Shown here one piece after another: positions 32,146 to 43,182 of a DNA stretch of 64,000 nucleotides. The notes under the pieces were generated by a model. The model was given only the letters and a program-made list of their open reading frames with translations. It was not told the DNA's origin and searched no databases. Origin of the DNA: Daphnia carinata (Eukaryota > Arthropoda > Branchiopoda > Diplostraca > Daphniidae). The position numbers were made by a program, and so were the translations under genes. Location: contig NC_081333.1 in assembly GCF_022539665.2 (NCBI RefSeq), positions 5,082,971 through 5,146,970 of the forward strand, read 5' to 3'. Every line of letters starts with the position of its first letter. Position 1 is the first letter of the stretch.

Positions 32146-32889
32146 CTACTTTCCGCCGGAATGGCTTATATTACGATCGTTTCCTGGCTTACAGGCCCTG
32201 TTACTCGCGGGATGAAATGACGCAGCGTCGTCTACCTCCAGTCGTCGCGTATGCGATTTCTGGTCTCGGTTGACCCTCCGCTCTTCCTGTCGTTTCTCTC
32301 CTCCCGCTTCGGCTCGTGTGTCGACCTCGCTCCCAACCCCACGAGCACCCTCGAGATGCTCGTGCGCCGCCGTCGGCTCGAATCCTCCTCTTCCCGAAGC
32401 ACACCTGGCTTCCTGTCTCTCTGACACCTGGCGACTCTGAGTATCCACGAATTCCTCACCCTGTGCTTCGGAATCCAACTCAAACTGCGTCAGGTCAGGG
32501 AAATCTCCTCGTTGGGACGTCTCACCGGTCACCCACGTACCTTTGCGCCCGAAAGTGAGCTCACTCACCTCGCCAGGGGGGCCTCTCGACCGCCCATTAG
32601 ATCGCACTGATGTTGCACCTGCCTCCTGAAATCTCGTTGAAGCTCGCGCCGCTGCACTTAGAGGTGTCGCCGGCCTGAAACCCGTGTAATAGATTTGAAT
32701 CTCCTTCGCCGCCTCTTCAGCTGCTCTTCGACGACCACTTTCCCCAGCGTCTGAAATCACACCTCTCCCGTGTAACATCCAAAAGAGGACACACTGCGAC
32801 TCACTGCCAATCACACGTTCTCTCATACCGTTGTTGTGGCCTCGTGCCCAACAATAAATTGCCGAGTTCGACTTCCAGAGACCCCTCAC
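32146..32889 (-). CDS. Charged ORF of the pol-less element (247 aa)
   Basis: An open frame between the primer-binding site and the gag remnant. It is rich in Arg, Glu, Gly and Ser without a recognised domain. It may be the N-terminal part of the same gag-like product, since the stop at 32146 lies only about 90 bp before the next frame. Confidence that it is translated is low. Confidence 0.4.
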   Translation of the reverse strand: MRGLWKSNSAIYCWARGHNNGMRERVIGSESQCVLFWMLHGRGVISDAGESGRRRAAEEAAKEIQIYYTGFRPATPLSAAARASTRFQEAGATSVRSNGRSRGPPGEVSELTFGRKGTWVTGETSQRGDFPDLTQFELDSEAQGEEFVDTQSRQVSERQEARCASGRGGFEPTAAHEHLEGARGVGSEVDTRAEAGGEKRQEERRVNRDQKSHTRRLEVDDAASFHPASNRACKPGNDRNISHSGGK

Positions 32890-32953
32890 AACAAACGCCT
32901 ACCTGAGTTAAGCATGCAGTTGACCAGGTAAGAACGCAGGAGCATCTCCACCA

Positions 32954-33251
32954 TGTAACTACTCTGGGTTAAGGTTCGTTTATTGGACTCACTTCACAAG
33001 ATACAGCATTAAACACAGATTACAACTCAATCGACTATCGAACAACTATTGCACAACTATGCAATGAATGTCTACTTGACTACTGTTCAACTACTAACTA
33101 ACCTAACTACTAACTACCAACTACTACTCTGACTTGTCAGAGTTGGGCTTTTAAGGCTCCCGCATCCGGCCAGATCGGCAATGCTAGCCAACGCCTGACT
33201 TGCAGATCGCCTATCATCATGCGATGGGCGACAATATCCATTGGCGCTACA
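32954..33251 (-). repeat. 5' LTR of the pol-less element
   Basis: 298 bp, TGTAACTAC...GCTACA. Immediately inside (minus strand, from 32953) the primer-binding site reads TGGTGGAGATGCTCC, sharing TGGTGGAGATGC with element D. Confidence 0.88.
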
Positions 33252-35035
33252 ATATGTCAGAAATAGTAAAAGAACCATACATAAGAAAAATGGCCAAAAA
33301 TATTCTACGTCGATATTGGTTTTTTTTTAATTTATATATTTTTTTATATTTTTGATTATATATATATATTTGAAATAAAATAAAAGGAAAGGTAAGACGA
33401 GAAAAGGAAGTAAAAGTGAAAAGTTATCCGACGGCTTTTGAAAGGTCAACATTTTTTCCCGTCGGCTTTTCAGTAGCTGCGCTACGGCAAGAGATTGGAA
33501 ATAAAAGGACACCGCACTATAACTGTGTTTTCGGGAATAAGGAAAAATAATTTTAATCGAAAAAGATATCGTTGGAAAGAGGAGAAGACGCTCGTATTTA
33601 TCAAAAAGAAAGAATTGAAAAAGATTGATTCACTTAGCTATGCGGAGAAGAAAAGAAACGTGTGAAATTTCACGGCGGAAAAAGTCCGTGCGTGAAAGGT
33701 CAAACTCAGATTTTCGTTTTTTTTTCTAAGTCCAACTCAGGGAAAAAGGGACTTGGCTAGAAACGGAGGGAAAAGAAAGTGAAATATGAACAGGAGGGCG
33801 GGGCTAACGCGCCTTGAGGGGAACAAGGAATTTTCAGCGTACGAATGCAAGTGGAAGGCAAGGCTTGTTAGTTGCCCTCCGGCAAAAAAAGGGAGCAAGA
33901 ATATTTTTCTCCACTTAGTTCGAAGTGTTGGAACGCTTCAGCATTCAAGCAAAGAAAGTGAAAGGAAGTGTGAAAGAGAGCTGATAAAAGTCAACGAAAA
34001 AAATATATTTCTTAGCTCGCTGCAAAGTGTTGGGGCAGTTTCAGTGTGGAAGAAGAAAGAAAGGTGAAGGAAGTGTGAAAAGGAGCTGACAAAAGTCAAC
34101 GAAAGAAAATATATTCCCTCACTTACTGCGAAGTGTTGGAATAGCTACAGTGTTCAACAGGAAAGAAAAGTAAAAAGAAGTGGGAAAACGAGAGACGCGG
34201 ACAACAATCTGGGCGTTGGCTACATCTAATAAGGAGACATATAGAAAAAGTGACTTGGAGGTGTAGGGAAAAGAAGTTTTGTGTGTGCAAAATACTTTTG
34301 TGCGTTTAAAAAGAAGTACGAAGAAAAGTTTTGTTCCTAACACATTGATAGTTTTTTTATGTTTTGTGTTATTGTTGTTAATGTAATGGAATGAAGATAT
34401 AATAAAATGCTCTAAACTACTTTAAGTATTATGATTGTTAATAATGTTACACTTTAATAAAAATGGAACACGGAATTTTCATAGTTTATTATTTCGAATG
34501 AAGGCATGTTGCAAAACGCATTAATTTTTTAACATTGTATAATATGGGTGAAAACATATTTCAGGTCAAGAACCCTTTTTTTTCACATTGGTGTATGAGA
34601 CAGAAAATTAAAGTGAGTAATAGAAGTATAAAGATTATTAAAGAATATTACATTGATAATAATAAAACAAGAAAACGTAAAACATACATAATTTTTCATT
34701 CATTTCATCATTTCAAAACATACGTTAATCATTCTCTTATCCATTCTCAATGAACTTTTTTTATCAGATGGTTTTCGTTTTTTTATATACATACGTCATG
34801 ACGAATGACTACCTTTATATTTGTTCCTTTTTTTTTTTTAATTTACGCGATAAGCATAAAACCGAACATGTTCTACTAAAATTGAGTAAGGTATGTAAAA
34901 ATAGCGAGTATAGAGGGTTAATAATTGTATAATCCGGCTGAGATTTGTTAGAATGGGTTAATTGACTAATAGCTTTACAGAGCTCATCTTCTGACTACTT
35001 CTCGCAGATAAAGTTAATATTTTGTCCTGTTTGAG
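33252..35035 (-). other. Noncoding env spacer of element B
   Basis: 33256-33720 is homologous to A's spacer (CGACGGCT.TTGAAAGGTCA, AAGAAACGTGTGAAATTT). Further on is a three-copy tandem repeat (33900-34190) and then AT-rich DNA to about 34960. No gene is visible. The integrase and ORFx expected between here and the pol remnant are absent. Confidence 0.65.
33900..34190. repeat. Three-copy tandem repeat of about 105 bp
   Basis: Each unit contains AATAT(A)TT, then a (C)GAAGTGTTGG or CAAAGTGTTGG core, then GGAAGTGTGAAA, GAGCTGA and AAAAGTCAACGAAA. The third unit is partial. Confidence 0.75.
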
Positions 35036-36140
35036 TACTAGCTATCTTTAAACGTGACAAACAGTCGGCATTTTGGTGAATACGGCCAGGCCTATACTTT
35101 AATTCATAATTCGTCGCAGCTAATAGTATAGCCCAGCGTCCTCATCTCCCGTTACTATCTTTTTGATTCTTAAGCCACTGTAATGGACGATGGTCACTAA
35201 TAATTTCAAATGGCTTATCCAAAAGATAATGTCTAAAGTGTTTAATCGCATCAATCACTGCTAAAGCTTCTTTTTCTGTTGTGGCGTATTTCATCTCAGA
35301 TTTTGTTAATAGTCTACTAGAATATGCTATCGGATGTTCGTGGCCATTTTGTATCTCGAAAGCACCGCTCCTATTCCAGACTCACATGCGTCTGTGAAAA
35401 GTAAAAATTTTTCATTGAAATTGGGGTAAACTAATACTGGGGGCGTAACTAGAAAAGTTCGTAATTTATCAAAGGCAGCTTGCTCCTCCGTACCCCAAAC
35501 AAAAGGTTTTCTGCTAAGGTCTTTATGAGTTATTCTGGTCAATGGCTTAGCTATTGATCAAAAATTTTGAATAAATCTCCTATAGTATCCGGCTAATCCA
35601 AAAAATGATCTCACTTCGTCTACAGAAGAAGGTGTTTTATAATTCCCTTTTTTATCAATTTTCTCTGGATCTGGCTTAATCCCTTCAGTCGAAATGACAT
35701 GGCCCAAATAATTTACCGATCGTTTAATAAATTGGCATTTTTTAAATTTTAAATTAGCTTCTTTTAATAATTGAAAAATTTCCCGAATATCCCTTAATGT
35801 TCCTCGAAATTATCTGAAGATTATTACATCATCCAAATAAACTAATGCCTTACTTCCCAAAACGTCTTTCAGTACATAATTCATTAGTCTTTGAAAGGTG
35901 GCAGGTGCATTGCACAAGCCAAATGCCATACGTTTAAATTCGTAAAGATTATTTTCTACAACAAATGCTGTTTTTTCAATAGCTGGTTCATCTACCTGAA
36001 TTTGCCAATAGCCAGAAGCTAAATCGAGAGTAGTGAAAAATTTCTTCCCATACAATTTCCAATGTTTCATCTATCCTTGGCATAAGAAACGAATCTTTCT
36101 TTGTGATACTATTTAATTTTCGATAATCTACGCAAAATAT
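35036..36140 (-). pseudogene. pol: RT and RNase H remnant of element B
   Basis: Homologous to A's pol from the RNase H end (35036) to the middle of RT. Visible motifs are LDLASGYWQI, FGLCNAPATFQR and YLDDVIIF in the frame 36070-35810, and LLFTDACESGIGAVL in 35542-35327. Several frame breaks occur. It ends abruptly at about 36140, where the unassigned insert begins. Confidence 0.85.
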
Positions 36141-36576
36141 GACCCCCGTTTTATGCTAATTTAACGCATAAGAACAACCATTTTGAAAAAGGCGCGTATG
36201 CCGTGATTCATTAAATTAGTTACCATGGAGACGAGACTTCCCGAATCTGTCTCTCGTAGCCTAGTGCAAAAACAATTTGTAGTAGATTTGTTAAAATTTT
36301 GGCTTTGCTTGCCGGCAATTTGTCTCACTCCTTAGTGATTCGAGACACGAGCTTATTCATGTCTCGTATCCATGGTAACGTCTACCGCATTTTTTCCCGC
36401 ATTTTCCCATATTCTAACATAACCCACCAAACTACTAAGTAACTTAGCTATACGTTGATAGGAGGCATTTTTTTTAAAGGGGGGTAGTCGGATTTTTTTG
36501 GAACATACTGTACTCTTACTGATGGCTTTTTTGCTGAAGCAAAATCCTATAGTAAGAAAGGAATCCTCTTTTAGTC
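36141..36576. other. Unassigned insert, noncoding left part
   Basis: Sequence here no longer matches A or B. With 37454-37664, 42153-42811 and 49576-49954 it makes up about 2.5 kb of non-B DNA replacing B's gag-to-RT region. A CATGGAGACGAGAC / GTCTCGTATCCATGG inverted pair (about 36224 and 36359) brackets 36224-36374. No transposase is seen. Confidence 0.4.
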
Positions 36577-37453
36577 TTATTCAATAGCACTTATATTCGA
36601 ATTATTACCTAATCCATCAGTAAGCTTATGTAGTCCCTTGTTCGTTCCCTCGTCATGAATCTTGTAGGATGGCTCCGTCGGTTCCTCATACGATGATTGC
36701 TACCAAAAACGTTTAGTTAATAAAATACTAAGACATGTTGCGATAAAGAAGAAATATATACCTCCATTGTCGATTCACTGGTTCGGCAAATGTTTCTCTT
36801 CTTCCATCGCTTGCATAGGATCTCCTTGGGATTGCAGCTTCTGGAGACAGGTTTAGTAGGATGTTGCAGATCGATTGATGCTGAGGTTGGGCCATGCGTT
36901 TTCGTCGTGGTGGTGGAACTGGAGGAGTTGACCTAAGAAGAGGAGACAACATAAAAAGAACAGGAGACACAACAAGACTCACCAAGGGTGACATTGTCAA
37001 CGGAGAAAGTGGGGAGGTTGGAGAAGACGGAGTTGCTGGACGACGCGGAAAATTAGTCTGAGGAGACGTGCGAGGAGTGGATCGCTGTCGTGGTGATGAG
37101 GGACGACGTGGAGAAGCTGGAACTAGAGGCTTTTTCTTGTCTACGTGTGAAGAGTCGAAAATGCTCCTTTGCTTCAGCAATCTTTTAGGATGACCACCTT
37201 CAGAACCAGCAGCAACAGCTACATCGCCTTTGGATCCCCCAGCTACTTCACCATCAACATCCGCTACATCTTGGGTGGAACCTTGGACTACACTACCACT
37301 AGAACACATGGCGCACCGATAAAAGTTGCTGAACTCCTTCCATCAAGGCAAAACACCTTTATGGAAGGTAACACCCCAACAAAAACGATGGACAGGAACG
37401 TGGCAGCCAAGGCAAACGCAGAATTGTTTCCGGCCGATAACACTGGTTTTCAT
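36577..37453 (-). CDS. Compact three-exon gene of unknown function
   Basis: From the Met at 37453 the frame gives a Cys/His-rich start (FCVCLGCHVPVHRFCW) and an in-frame TGA at 37343-37345. A second Met follows at 37309 with a Ser/Pro/Thr-rich, basic region. Two short introns with consensus ends (36933-36982, GTGAGT...TTCTTAG; 36700-36761, GTATAT...TGGTAG) are in positions where splicing keeps one frame open to a TAA at 36577. A TATA box lies about 100 bp upstream. The spliced end is Ser/Thr-rich, then polar (YEEPTEPSYKIHDEG). I do not recognise the family. The TGA could be a nonsense mutation, or translation may begin at 37309. Gene or pseudogene is undecided. Confidence 0.5.
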
Positions 37454-37549
37454 CCCGAACACTGAAAGCGAGCAGAAGACATGGTAATGGTAAGTGCTAG
37501 AGCGAAGTCTAAGACGAACTATTAAAGTTGTATGGTATTATTGTGTCCA

Positions 37550-37557
37550 TATATATA
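37550..37557 (-). promoter_or_regulatory. TATA box of the three-exon gene
   Basis: TATATATA about 100 bp before the Met at 37453, on the correct strand side. Transcription would begin near 37525. Confidence 0.35.
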
Positions 37558-37664
37558 GTCTGCCAAAAAGGGGAGGAGCCAAACGTTATTACACCTCTCG
37601 GCAAATAGGAAGGAAGCACTTCTTGCTGTTGCGGTGAGTGAAGATTACCTGGATTTACGTAAAG

Positions 37665-37882
37665 TGTAGTGTCTGTAAGCGATTTTGACCATTAGAGGTC
37701 ATCCCTAATACGGTAATTGGGCACTAGAGGGTTTTGACCTAGGGTGGCCCGGGCAGTTAGTCAGGATAGTGACGCTGTATGGTGAAGGTCCCAATAAAAG
37801 TATAAGTACAATTATCTCAATGTATCAAAGTTATCAATCATCATCCGGCTACCAAAACGTATTATCTGAACCAGACACTACA
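37665..37882 (+). repeat. 5' LTR of element C
   Basis: 218 bp with 11-bp inverted ends. The next bases (TTTGGCGACGAGTAGTGACC) are a primer-binding-site candidate. Confidence 0.85.
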
Positions 37883-37976
37883 TTTGGCGACGAGTAGTGA
37901 CCTACAAGCTGCAATTTGGTAATTTTATAACAGTTAAATTTGCTTATCATTTGTCTGGCATCAGTAACGCGTGAAG

Positions 37977-38860
37977 ATGAGTTTGTCTGTTGCTATGGAA
38001 GCATTTGTCTATGATGGAGCCCAAACAACTCTGTCGACAAAATGGGCAGAATGGCTTATAAGATTTGAAAATTATCTTGTAGCTATGGCTATCAATGATG
38101 ACAACAGAAAAAAAGCATTGCTGTTACACTTGGCGGGGAAAAAGGTGCATCAAATTTTTGTAAAGCTCAATTCAACACCTCGAGAAGCTAACCAAGCAGC
38201 AAATTTGGAAGCTGAAACACAATATGCTGCGGCAAAACGTGCACTAAATGAGCATTTCAACCCAAGAGTCAATATAACATACAACAGGCACAAGTTTAAA
38301 TCAACAAAGCAAGCCAGTGATGAGTCACTTGACCAATTCCATACCAGACTCTCTGAGTTGGCACAAGGCTGTGACTTCCGTGATGTTGATGATAAAATCA
38401 AATCACAAATTATCCGAACCTGTAGATCAAAAAAGCTAAGAGCAGAAGCGTTGGTGAATTCCGAGTGGGACCTGAAAACGTTGCTTGAAAAGGGTACAAC
38501 TTACGAGTTTTACTAAGTTTCAATCTAAGCAGATTGAAGAAGGCAGTGGAACATCAACAATTAATAAAGATGTCACCAAGAAAACGAATTTTAACAAAGG
38601 AAACTTCTACCAACAAAATAAAAAGGAATCTGGGAAACAAAATAACTCAAAGACGTGTACTTTTTGTGGAGGAAATTGGCACAAGAAACTGCAGTATTGT
38701 CAGGCGAAGAAAGAGGGTGTTGTGTGTGGCAAATGCCACAAAGAAGGTCATTTCGCTCGTGTATGTCGTCATCCCTCATCTATAGGATCGAAAGAAAGAA
38801 AACGAGTCCGAAACGTGAAGTTTCAGGATACATCTGATGAGGATTCGAGTAATGTAAAAG
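37977..38860 (+). pseudogene. gag: gag of element C
   Basis: The first frame (37977-38516) is a gag capsid domain (KWAEWLIRFENYLVA; LDQFHTRLSELAQGC). The frame shifts near 38500. The second frame has two zinc knuckles (CTFCGGNWHKKLQYC and CGKCHKEGHFARVC) and a basic tail. Confidence 0.82.
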
Positions 38861-40692
38861 AATTCACTAACAGAGCAGCAGCTGACAACAAAATTCAACC
38901 TACCATCAAGCTAGAAGTTTTAGATAGCTCGATCAATTTCCTAGTTGATAGTGGAGCATCTGTTACTTTGATCAACGAACGTGCGTACGAGAAGCTGGGA
39001 GCACCAACATTGAAGCGTTCAACTAAGAAAATCTACGCTTACCAATCAATTGTACCATTGCCGTTAATAGGTGCATTCCAAGCTGACACTAAAATATCGA
39101 GTAAAAAGAAGATTGTACGTGTAAGATATCATGTTATCAGTGGTAGCAACGAAGAATGTTTGCTAAGCTACCAAGCGGCTATTGATCTGGGCTGCATTAA
39201 GATGTGCCCACAAGTAAAAGATGTGCGGGTTCGACTGATTCAGCTGCAAGCGAAGAATCAACAAGAAGTCGAGCAGCCGCTGGGCAAATACGATGGACTG
39301 AAAGTCCAATTGCACATCAACAAGAACATCAAACCAATAGCTCTATAACACAGGCGTATTCCGTTTCATCTACGCATGAAAGTAGAATAGGAGCTAGAAC
39401 GTCTGGAGCGGCTGGATGTCATAGAGAAAGTTTCCGGTCCGACTCCGTGGGTATCTCCAGTGGTGATTGTCCCAAAGAAAGAAAATGGCGAAATCAGATT
39501 GTGTGTCCACATGAGATTACCGAACAAAGCTATTATGAGAGAGCGACATCTGATTCCATCAATCGAAGATAATCTGGCTTATATTAATTGATCAAAAGTC
39601 TTCACTGTGCTAGACCTCAAACAAGCGTACCATCAGTTGGAGTTAGATGAAGATTCAAGATACATTACAACTTTTTAGACGCATGTGGGTCTTCGTCGAT
39701 TCAAGAGATTGTTCTTTGGTGTTACATCAGCGGCGGAGGTTTTTCATAACGTCATTCGAGAGTTGTTGTCTGGTATTAAAGATGTGTTCAACGTGAGTGA
39801 CGATATCCTTATACATGCGCCTATGGATCAAGAGCATGATAACCGGTATGCGGAGGTGATCAAACGGTTGGAAAGTAAACAGCTGACGATTAACAGCAAG
39901 TTTAAACAATCACGTGTGAAGTTTTTTGGTTTAGTGATTGGAGCTGAAGGTGTCGAGAAGGACCAGCAAAAAGTGTCGGCAATTGAAAACTTTACGAGAC
40001 CACAGTCAGTGTCAGAAGGGAAAAGTTTTATTGGCATGGCCAGCTATTGTAGCAGATTCATCAAGAATCATGCCGATTTAACAGAACCACTTCGTAAACT
40101 GACAACGAACGAAGCAAAGACTCAATTTGTGTGGAATGAGCAATGTGAAAACGCCTTCCTGAAGCTGAAACAGGCGATGGGCAACACCAAGAAGTTAGCG
40201 TACTTCAATCCTGAGTTGAAAACGGAACTGATATTGGATGCGAATCCTAAGGGACTGGGTGGCATTTTGGCTCAAGTGAATAGTAAAGAGGAACGTCAGA
40301 TCATTGCATATGCTAGTAAAGCACTGGACTCAACAGAACAAAGATATTCACAAATTGAACGTGAAGCCTTAGCAATAATCTGGGGCTGTGAGCATTTTCA
40401 AATTTATTTGCTTGGATCTCATTTCACAGTAGTGTCTGACCACAAACCTCTTGTGAGCATCTTCAACAACCCGACATCAGCATTAAGTGCTCGTTTAGAA
40501 CGATGGATGCTACGGAGACAGCCGTTTGAATTTACTGTGGTTTACAAGCCAGGGGCCGACAACGCGGCGGATTATCTATCAAGATATCCGAAGAATACTG
40601 GTCCTTGTAAGCTGGCGGAAGTGGGGAAAGACTTCATACTTTGTGAGTTGTCAAGAATTACCAATGACAATTTCGGCGGCAGAAATCTCTAG
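38861..40692 (+). pseudogene. pol: Protease, RT and RNase H of element C
   Basis: The protease site FLVDSGASVTLI (about 38938) has its catalytic Asp. The RT N-terminus (39349-39684) has three in-frame stops (about 39391, 39589, 39677) but readable motifs (VIVPKKENGEIR; VLDLKQAYHQ). The open frame 39685-40692 has VSDDILIH as the catalytic box, the connection FIGMASYCSRFI, RNase H (LILDANPKGLGGIL) and the close ADYLSRYP. It is clearly dead. Confidence 0.85.
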
Positions 40693-42033
40693 AGAAACTA
40701 GAAAGAATGTGGATTTTCAATTAATCAATAAAGCCATCATCACGGGCAAGTGGTATCCCCTCACGTCGGACGTAATGAAAGCTTATCACAAAATTGGGGA
40801 AGAGCTGACGGTGTCGGAGGAAGGTGTGATTTTGAGGGAAACAAGAGCTTGTGTTCCACTGTCCTTACAGGAACGAGTTCTCAACCAAGCGCACGACGGA
40901 CACATGGGCATGAACAAAACTAAATCTTTGCTACGAACTAGAGTATGGTTTCCTCTGATGGACTGTGCGGTCGAGAAAATGATCCTGAATTGTCTTCCGT
41001 GTCAAGCTGCAACGTTGGATTCCAAAAAAAGACATCCGATTATGATGTCTCCGTTGCCAGATTACCCTAGGCAACAGCTGAGTTTATATTTCTTCAGTTT
41101 TCCATCGGGTGAAGAATTATTGATTTTGATGGACGATTTCTCAAGATTCCCAGAAATTGAAATTGTTCAGTCTACAGCTCATCACTATGTTATTCCAAAG
41201 CTGGACAAACTGCTATAGTCGTTTGGAATCCCTGAGGTCATTCGTACGGACAATGGTCCTCCTTTCAACGGGAAGGAATTCCATGATTTCAGTTTACAGG
41301 TCGGATTCAAGCACCGGAAAATAACACCAAGATGGCCGTAGAGTTTCCATAAACCGCTGGTAGAGCGGTTTATGAAAATAATCGCTTAAGTGATTCGGAC
41401 GGCAGAAATTGAACGCAAAGATTGGAGACGGGAGTTATACCGTTTCCTAAGGAATTATAGAGCTACGCCGCATCCTGCCTTGAAGAAATCACCGTACAGC
41501 ATCCTAATGGGACGGGATCCAAGAACTGTGCTATCAGATTTGAGACATTCGGATGCAGAGTATAAAGAACGGATTAAGAAGTATGCAGACCAGCGTCGGC
41601 ACACCGTAGAACATCAGTTGAAGAAGGGAGATACGGTTATTGTTAGAAGAGAAAAAGCTCTTCTGAAAAAATCGGAAAGCGTTTATGAATTGACATCATT
41701 GAAGGTGACCTGTGTCGGAAAGGAACAATGATCACAGCAAAGTTTAAAAACTCAAAGCGTGTAATAACGCGTAATTCGTCATGTTTCAAAAAGTTGCCAG
41801 TGGAGGAAGAAAAAGGGAGCGGTGCGATTTCTTTGCCTGACGAGGAAGAAGAGGAGGTGGAAAGGGAGCCAGTTGCTGTAGAAAATTATGCTGAATGGAA
41901 ACAGGATCCGGGAAAAAATCCAGATGCCAATTTTCAACGAAGATCATCCCGATTGTCTGGAAGAGGCGCAACCTGCACAAGAACAAGAGGGCCAACAGAA
42001 TCAGCAAAGGGAGCCTCAACCCCGTCGGAGTAA
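40669..42033 (+). pseudogene. pol: Integrase of element C
   Basis: Zinc finger (HDGHMGMNKT; CLPCQA), first Asp of the core in LILMDDFSRF, then a stop at about 41216. RTDNGPPFNG with the second Asp follows, then further stops, and a C-terminal part in 41390-41731 (YRATPHPALKKSPYSILMGR) and 41728-42033. The frame before 40692 overlaps the RNase H frame. Confidence 0.75.
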
Positions 42034-42152
42034 CCGGAGCAACCGTGGAGTGATGCCTGAGAGATTTCAAGCTGGCATCAATTGACAATTTAGTCCTTGT
42101 TGTTTCTGTGGTTTGCGGGTGTGGTTTATTCTTTATTGAACCAGACACTACA

Positions 42153-42811
42153 GTAAAGCTTTTCTTTCAATTCGCCGCAGGCAATCGTCATCAGCTTCCG
42201 GAATACAAGGTCGTTTGGATTAATCATTAAATGTGGTACAACAATAAGTCTTAAGCTGCTTAATCCGAAGATCTCTGACCTTCCTAAATCTTTTCTTTCG
42301 ATTCGCCGCCGGCAGCAATCTTCGACCTCTTTGTCTTAAGCAACCATAAGTTTTAATCTGCTAAAGCCGATGATCTTTTACTTTTGCAAATCTCTTCTTT
42401 CTATTCGCCGCCGGAAACCATCTTCAACTTCCTCGGCTTTAGCAGCCATAAATCTTCTTCATCAATTTTATTTCAATGTACCATCTTCTACCAGCTCCTC
42501 TCTCATCCATTCTCTGGTATCTCAACAGTTCTTCTTGCTCCTGGTAAGGAACTAGCTTTCATACAGGCGAAGATACATTAACATTCCTCTACTATTCATA
42601 GTAACTTAACCGCAAATGTTATTAAAAACCTCATAGGAAATGTAACCACGGAGAATCGAACACATGACTACCCGTGTCACAGCTTAGAGCGCTACCGGTA
42701 TGGTAAGACTTGCTTGTTAACCGATGCTTATAGTTGTATGAGCAAGTACAACATGAGTGCAACTGGAAAAGTTATTTATGCAATAAAAAGTGAGAAAAAT
42801 GTAATACATAT
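42153..42811. other. Unassigned insert, middle part, with repeats
   Basis: Three copies of a unit with TTTCTTTC..TTCGCCGC(C/A)GG occur at about 42162, 42292 and 42396, the last two also sharing TAA.CTGCT.AA.CCGA.GATCT. No protein is recognised. The last bases (42808-42811, ATAT) are the target duplication of element D. Confidence 0.55.
42642..42705 (-). tRNA. tRNA-like relic (possible SINE head or tRNA pseudogene)
   Basis: The minus strand has a B-box-like GTTCGATTC followed by TCCGTGG, and an A-box-like GGTAGCGCTCTAAG about 40 bp earlier. The T stem does not pair and no clean acceptor stem was found, so it is at best a decayed tRNA or a tRNA-derived repeat. Confidence 0.25.
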
Positions 42812-43182
42812 TGTCACGTTTCGTCTGTTCATTTCTGTTTATTAATGCTTTTGTTTTATAGATGAGCGCTAGATGGCTTCGTGTCGCCTAGCGTTTCTGC
42901 ATTTAATCCAGATTCTTTTTCAGTGTTCGTCTGGAGATCACACAGAGTGGATGTTCATGTTTCCTCGTTACTTGTGATTCAATCTTTTGCTTGTATGTGA
43001 GTGAATGTGTTAGTTCCACTAGGGCACCATTGGTTTAGGTTAGTGTAGTGTTAGTTAATTAGAATAGATAACCAATGGTGAAAGTCACCGTCTTGTTCTG
43101 TGCCGTGTCGTTGGCCAGCATTACGGTGCTTTTTACAAGTGGTTTTCATCATCGAGTGTACTGAACTAGTTTACCCGTAACA
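42812..43182 (+). repeat. 5' LTR of element D
   Basis: 371 bp, TGTCACG...CCCGTAACA. The primer-binding site follows at once (ATGGTGGAGATGCAGGG, 43183-43199). Confidence 0.95.

Larger units (their letters stand above)
29451..33251 (-). mobile_element. Pol-less LTR retrotransposon (LARD-like)
   Basis: Two LTRs of 298 bp (29451-30447 less a nested solo LTR, and 32954-33251) flank about 1.7 kb of own sequence. ATAT is duplicated at 29447-29450 and 33252-33255. A primer-binding site at 32953 downward shows the minus strand is sense. Only gag-like coding sequence is seen, with no protease, RT or integrase, so it must have been moved by another element's proteins. It sits in B beside the env start. 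Confidence 0.82.
37665..42152 (+). mobile_element. Mag-like gypsy element C, 3' LTR nearly deleted
   Basis: The 5' LTR (37665-37882) begins TGTAGTGTCTG and ends CAGACACTACA. The element ends at 42152 with the same CCAGACACTACA. GTAAAG is present at 37659-37664 and 42153-42158, so both true ends are present although only about 15 bp of the 3' LTR survive. Gag, protease, RT, RNase H and integrase lie on the plus strand with many stops. The SDD form of the RT box fits the Mag group. Confidence 0.85.

Noticed and set aside
37343-37345. Selenocysteine at the TGA of the three-exon gene
   Set aside because: No supporting stem-loop or family was seen; a nonsense mutation or later start is simpler.
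39204-39572. 122-aa plus-strand frame in element C
   Set aside because: Out-of-frame shadow of the protease/RT region.
42642-42705. Functional tRNA gene
   Set aside because: The T stem and acceptor stem do not pair; kept only as a low-confidence relic.
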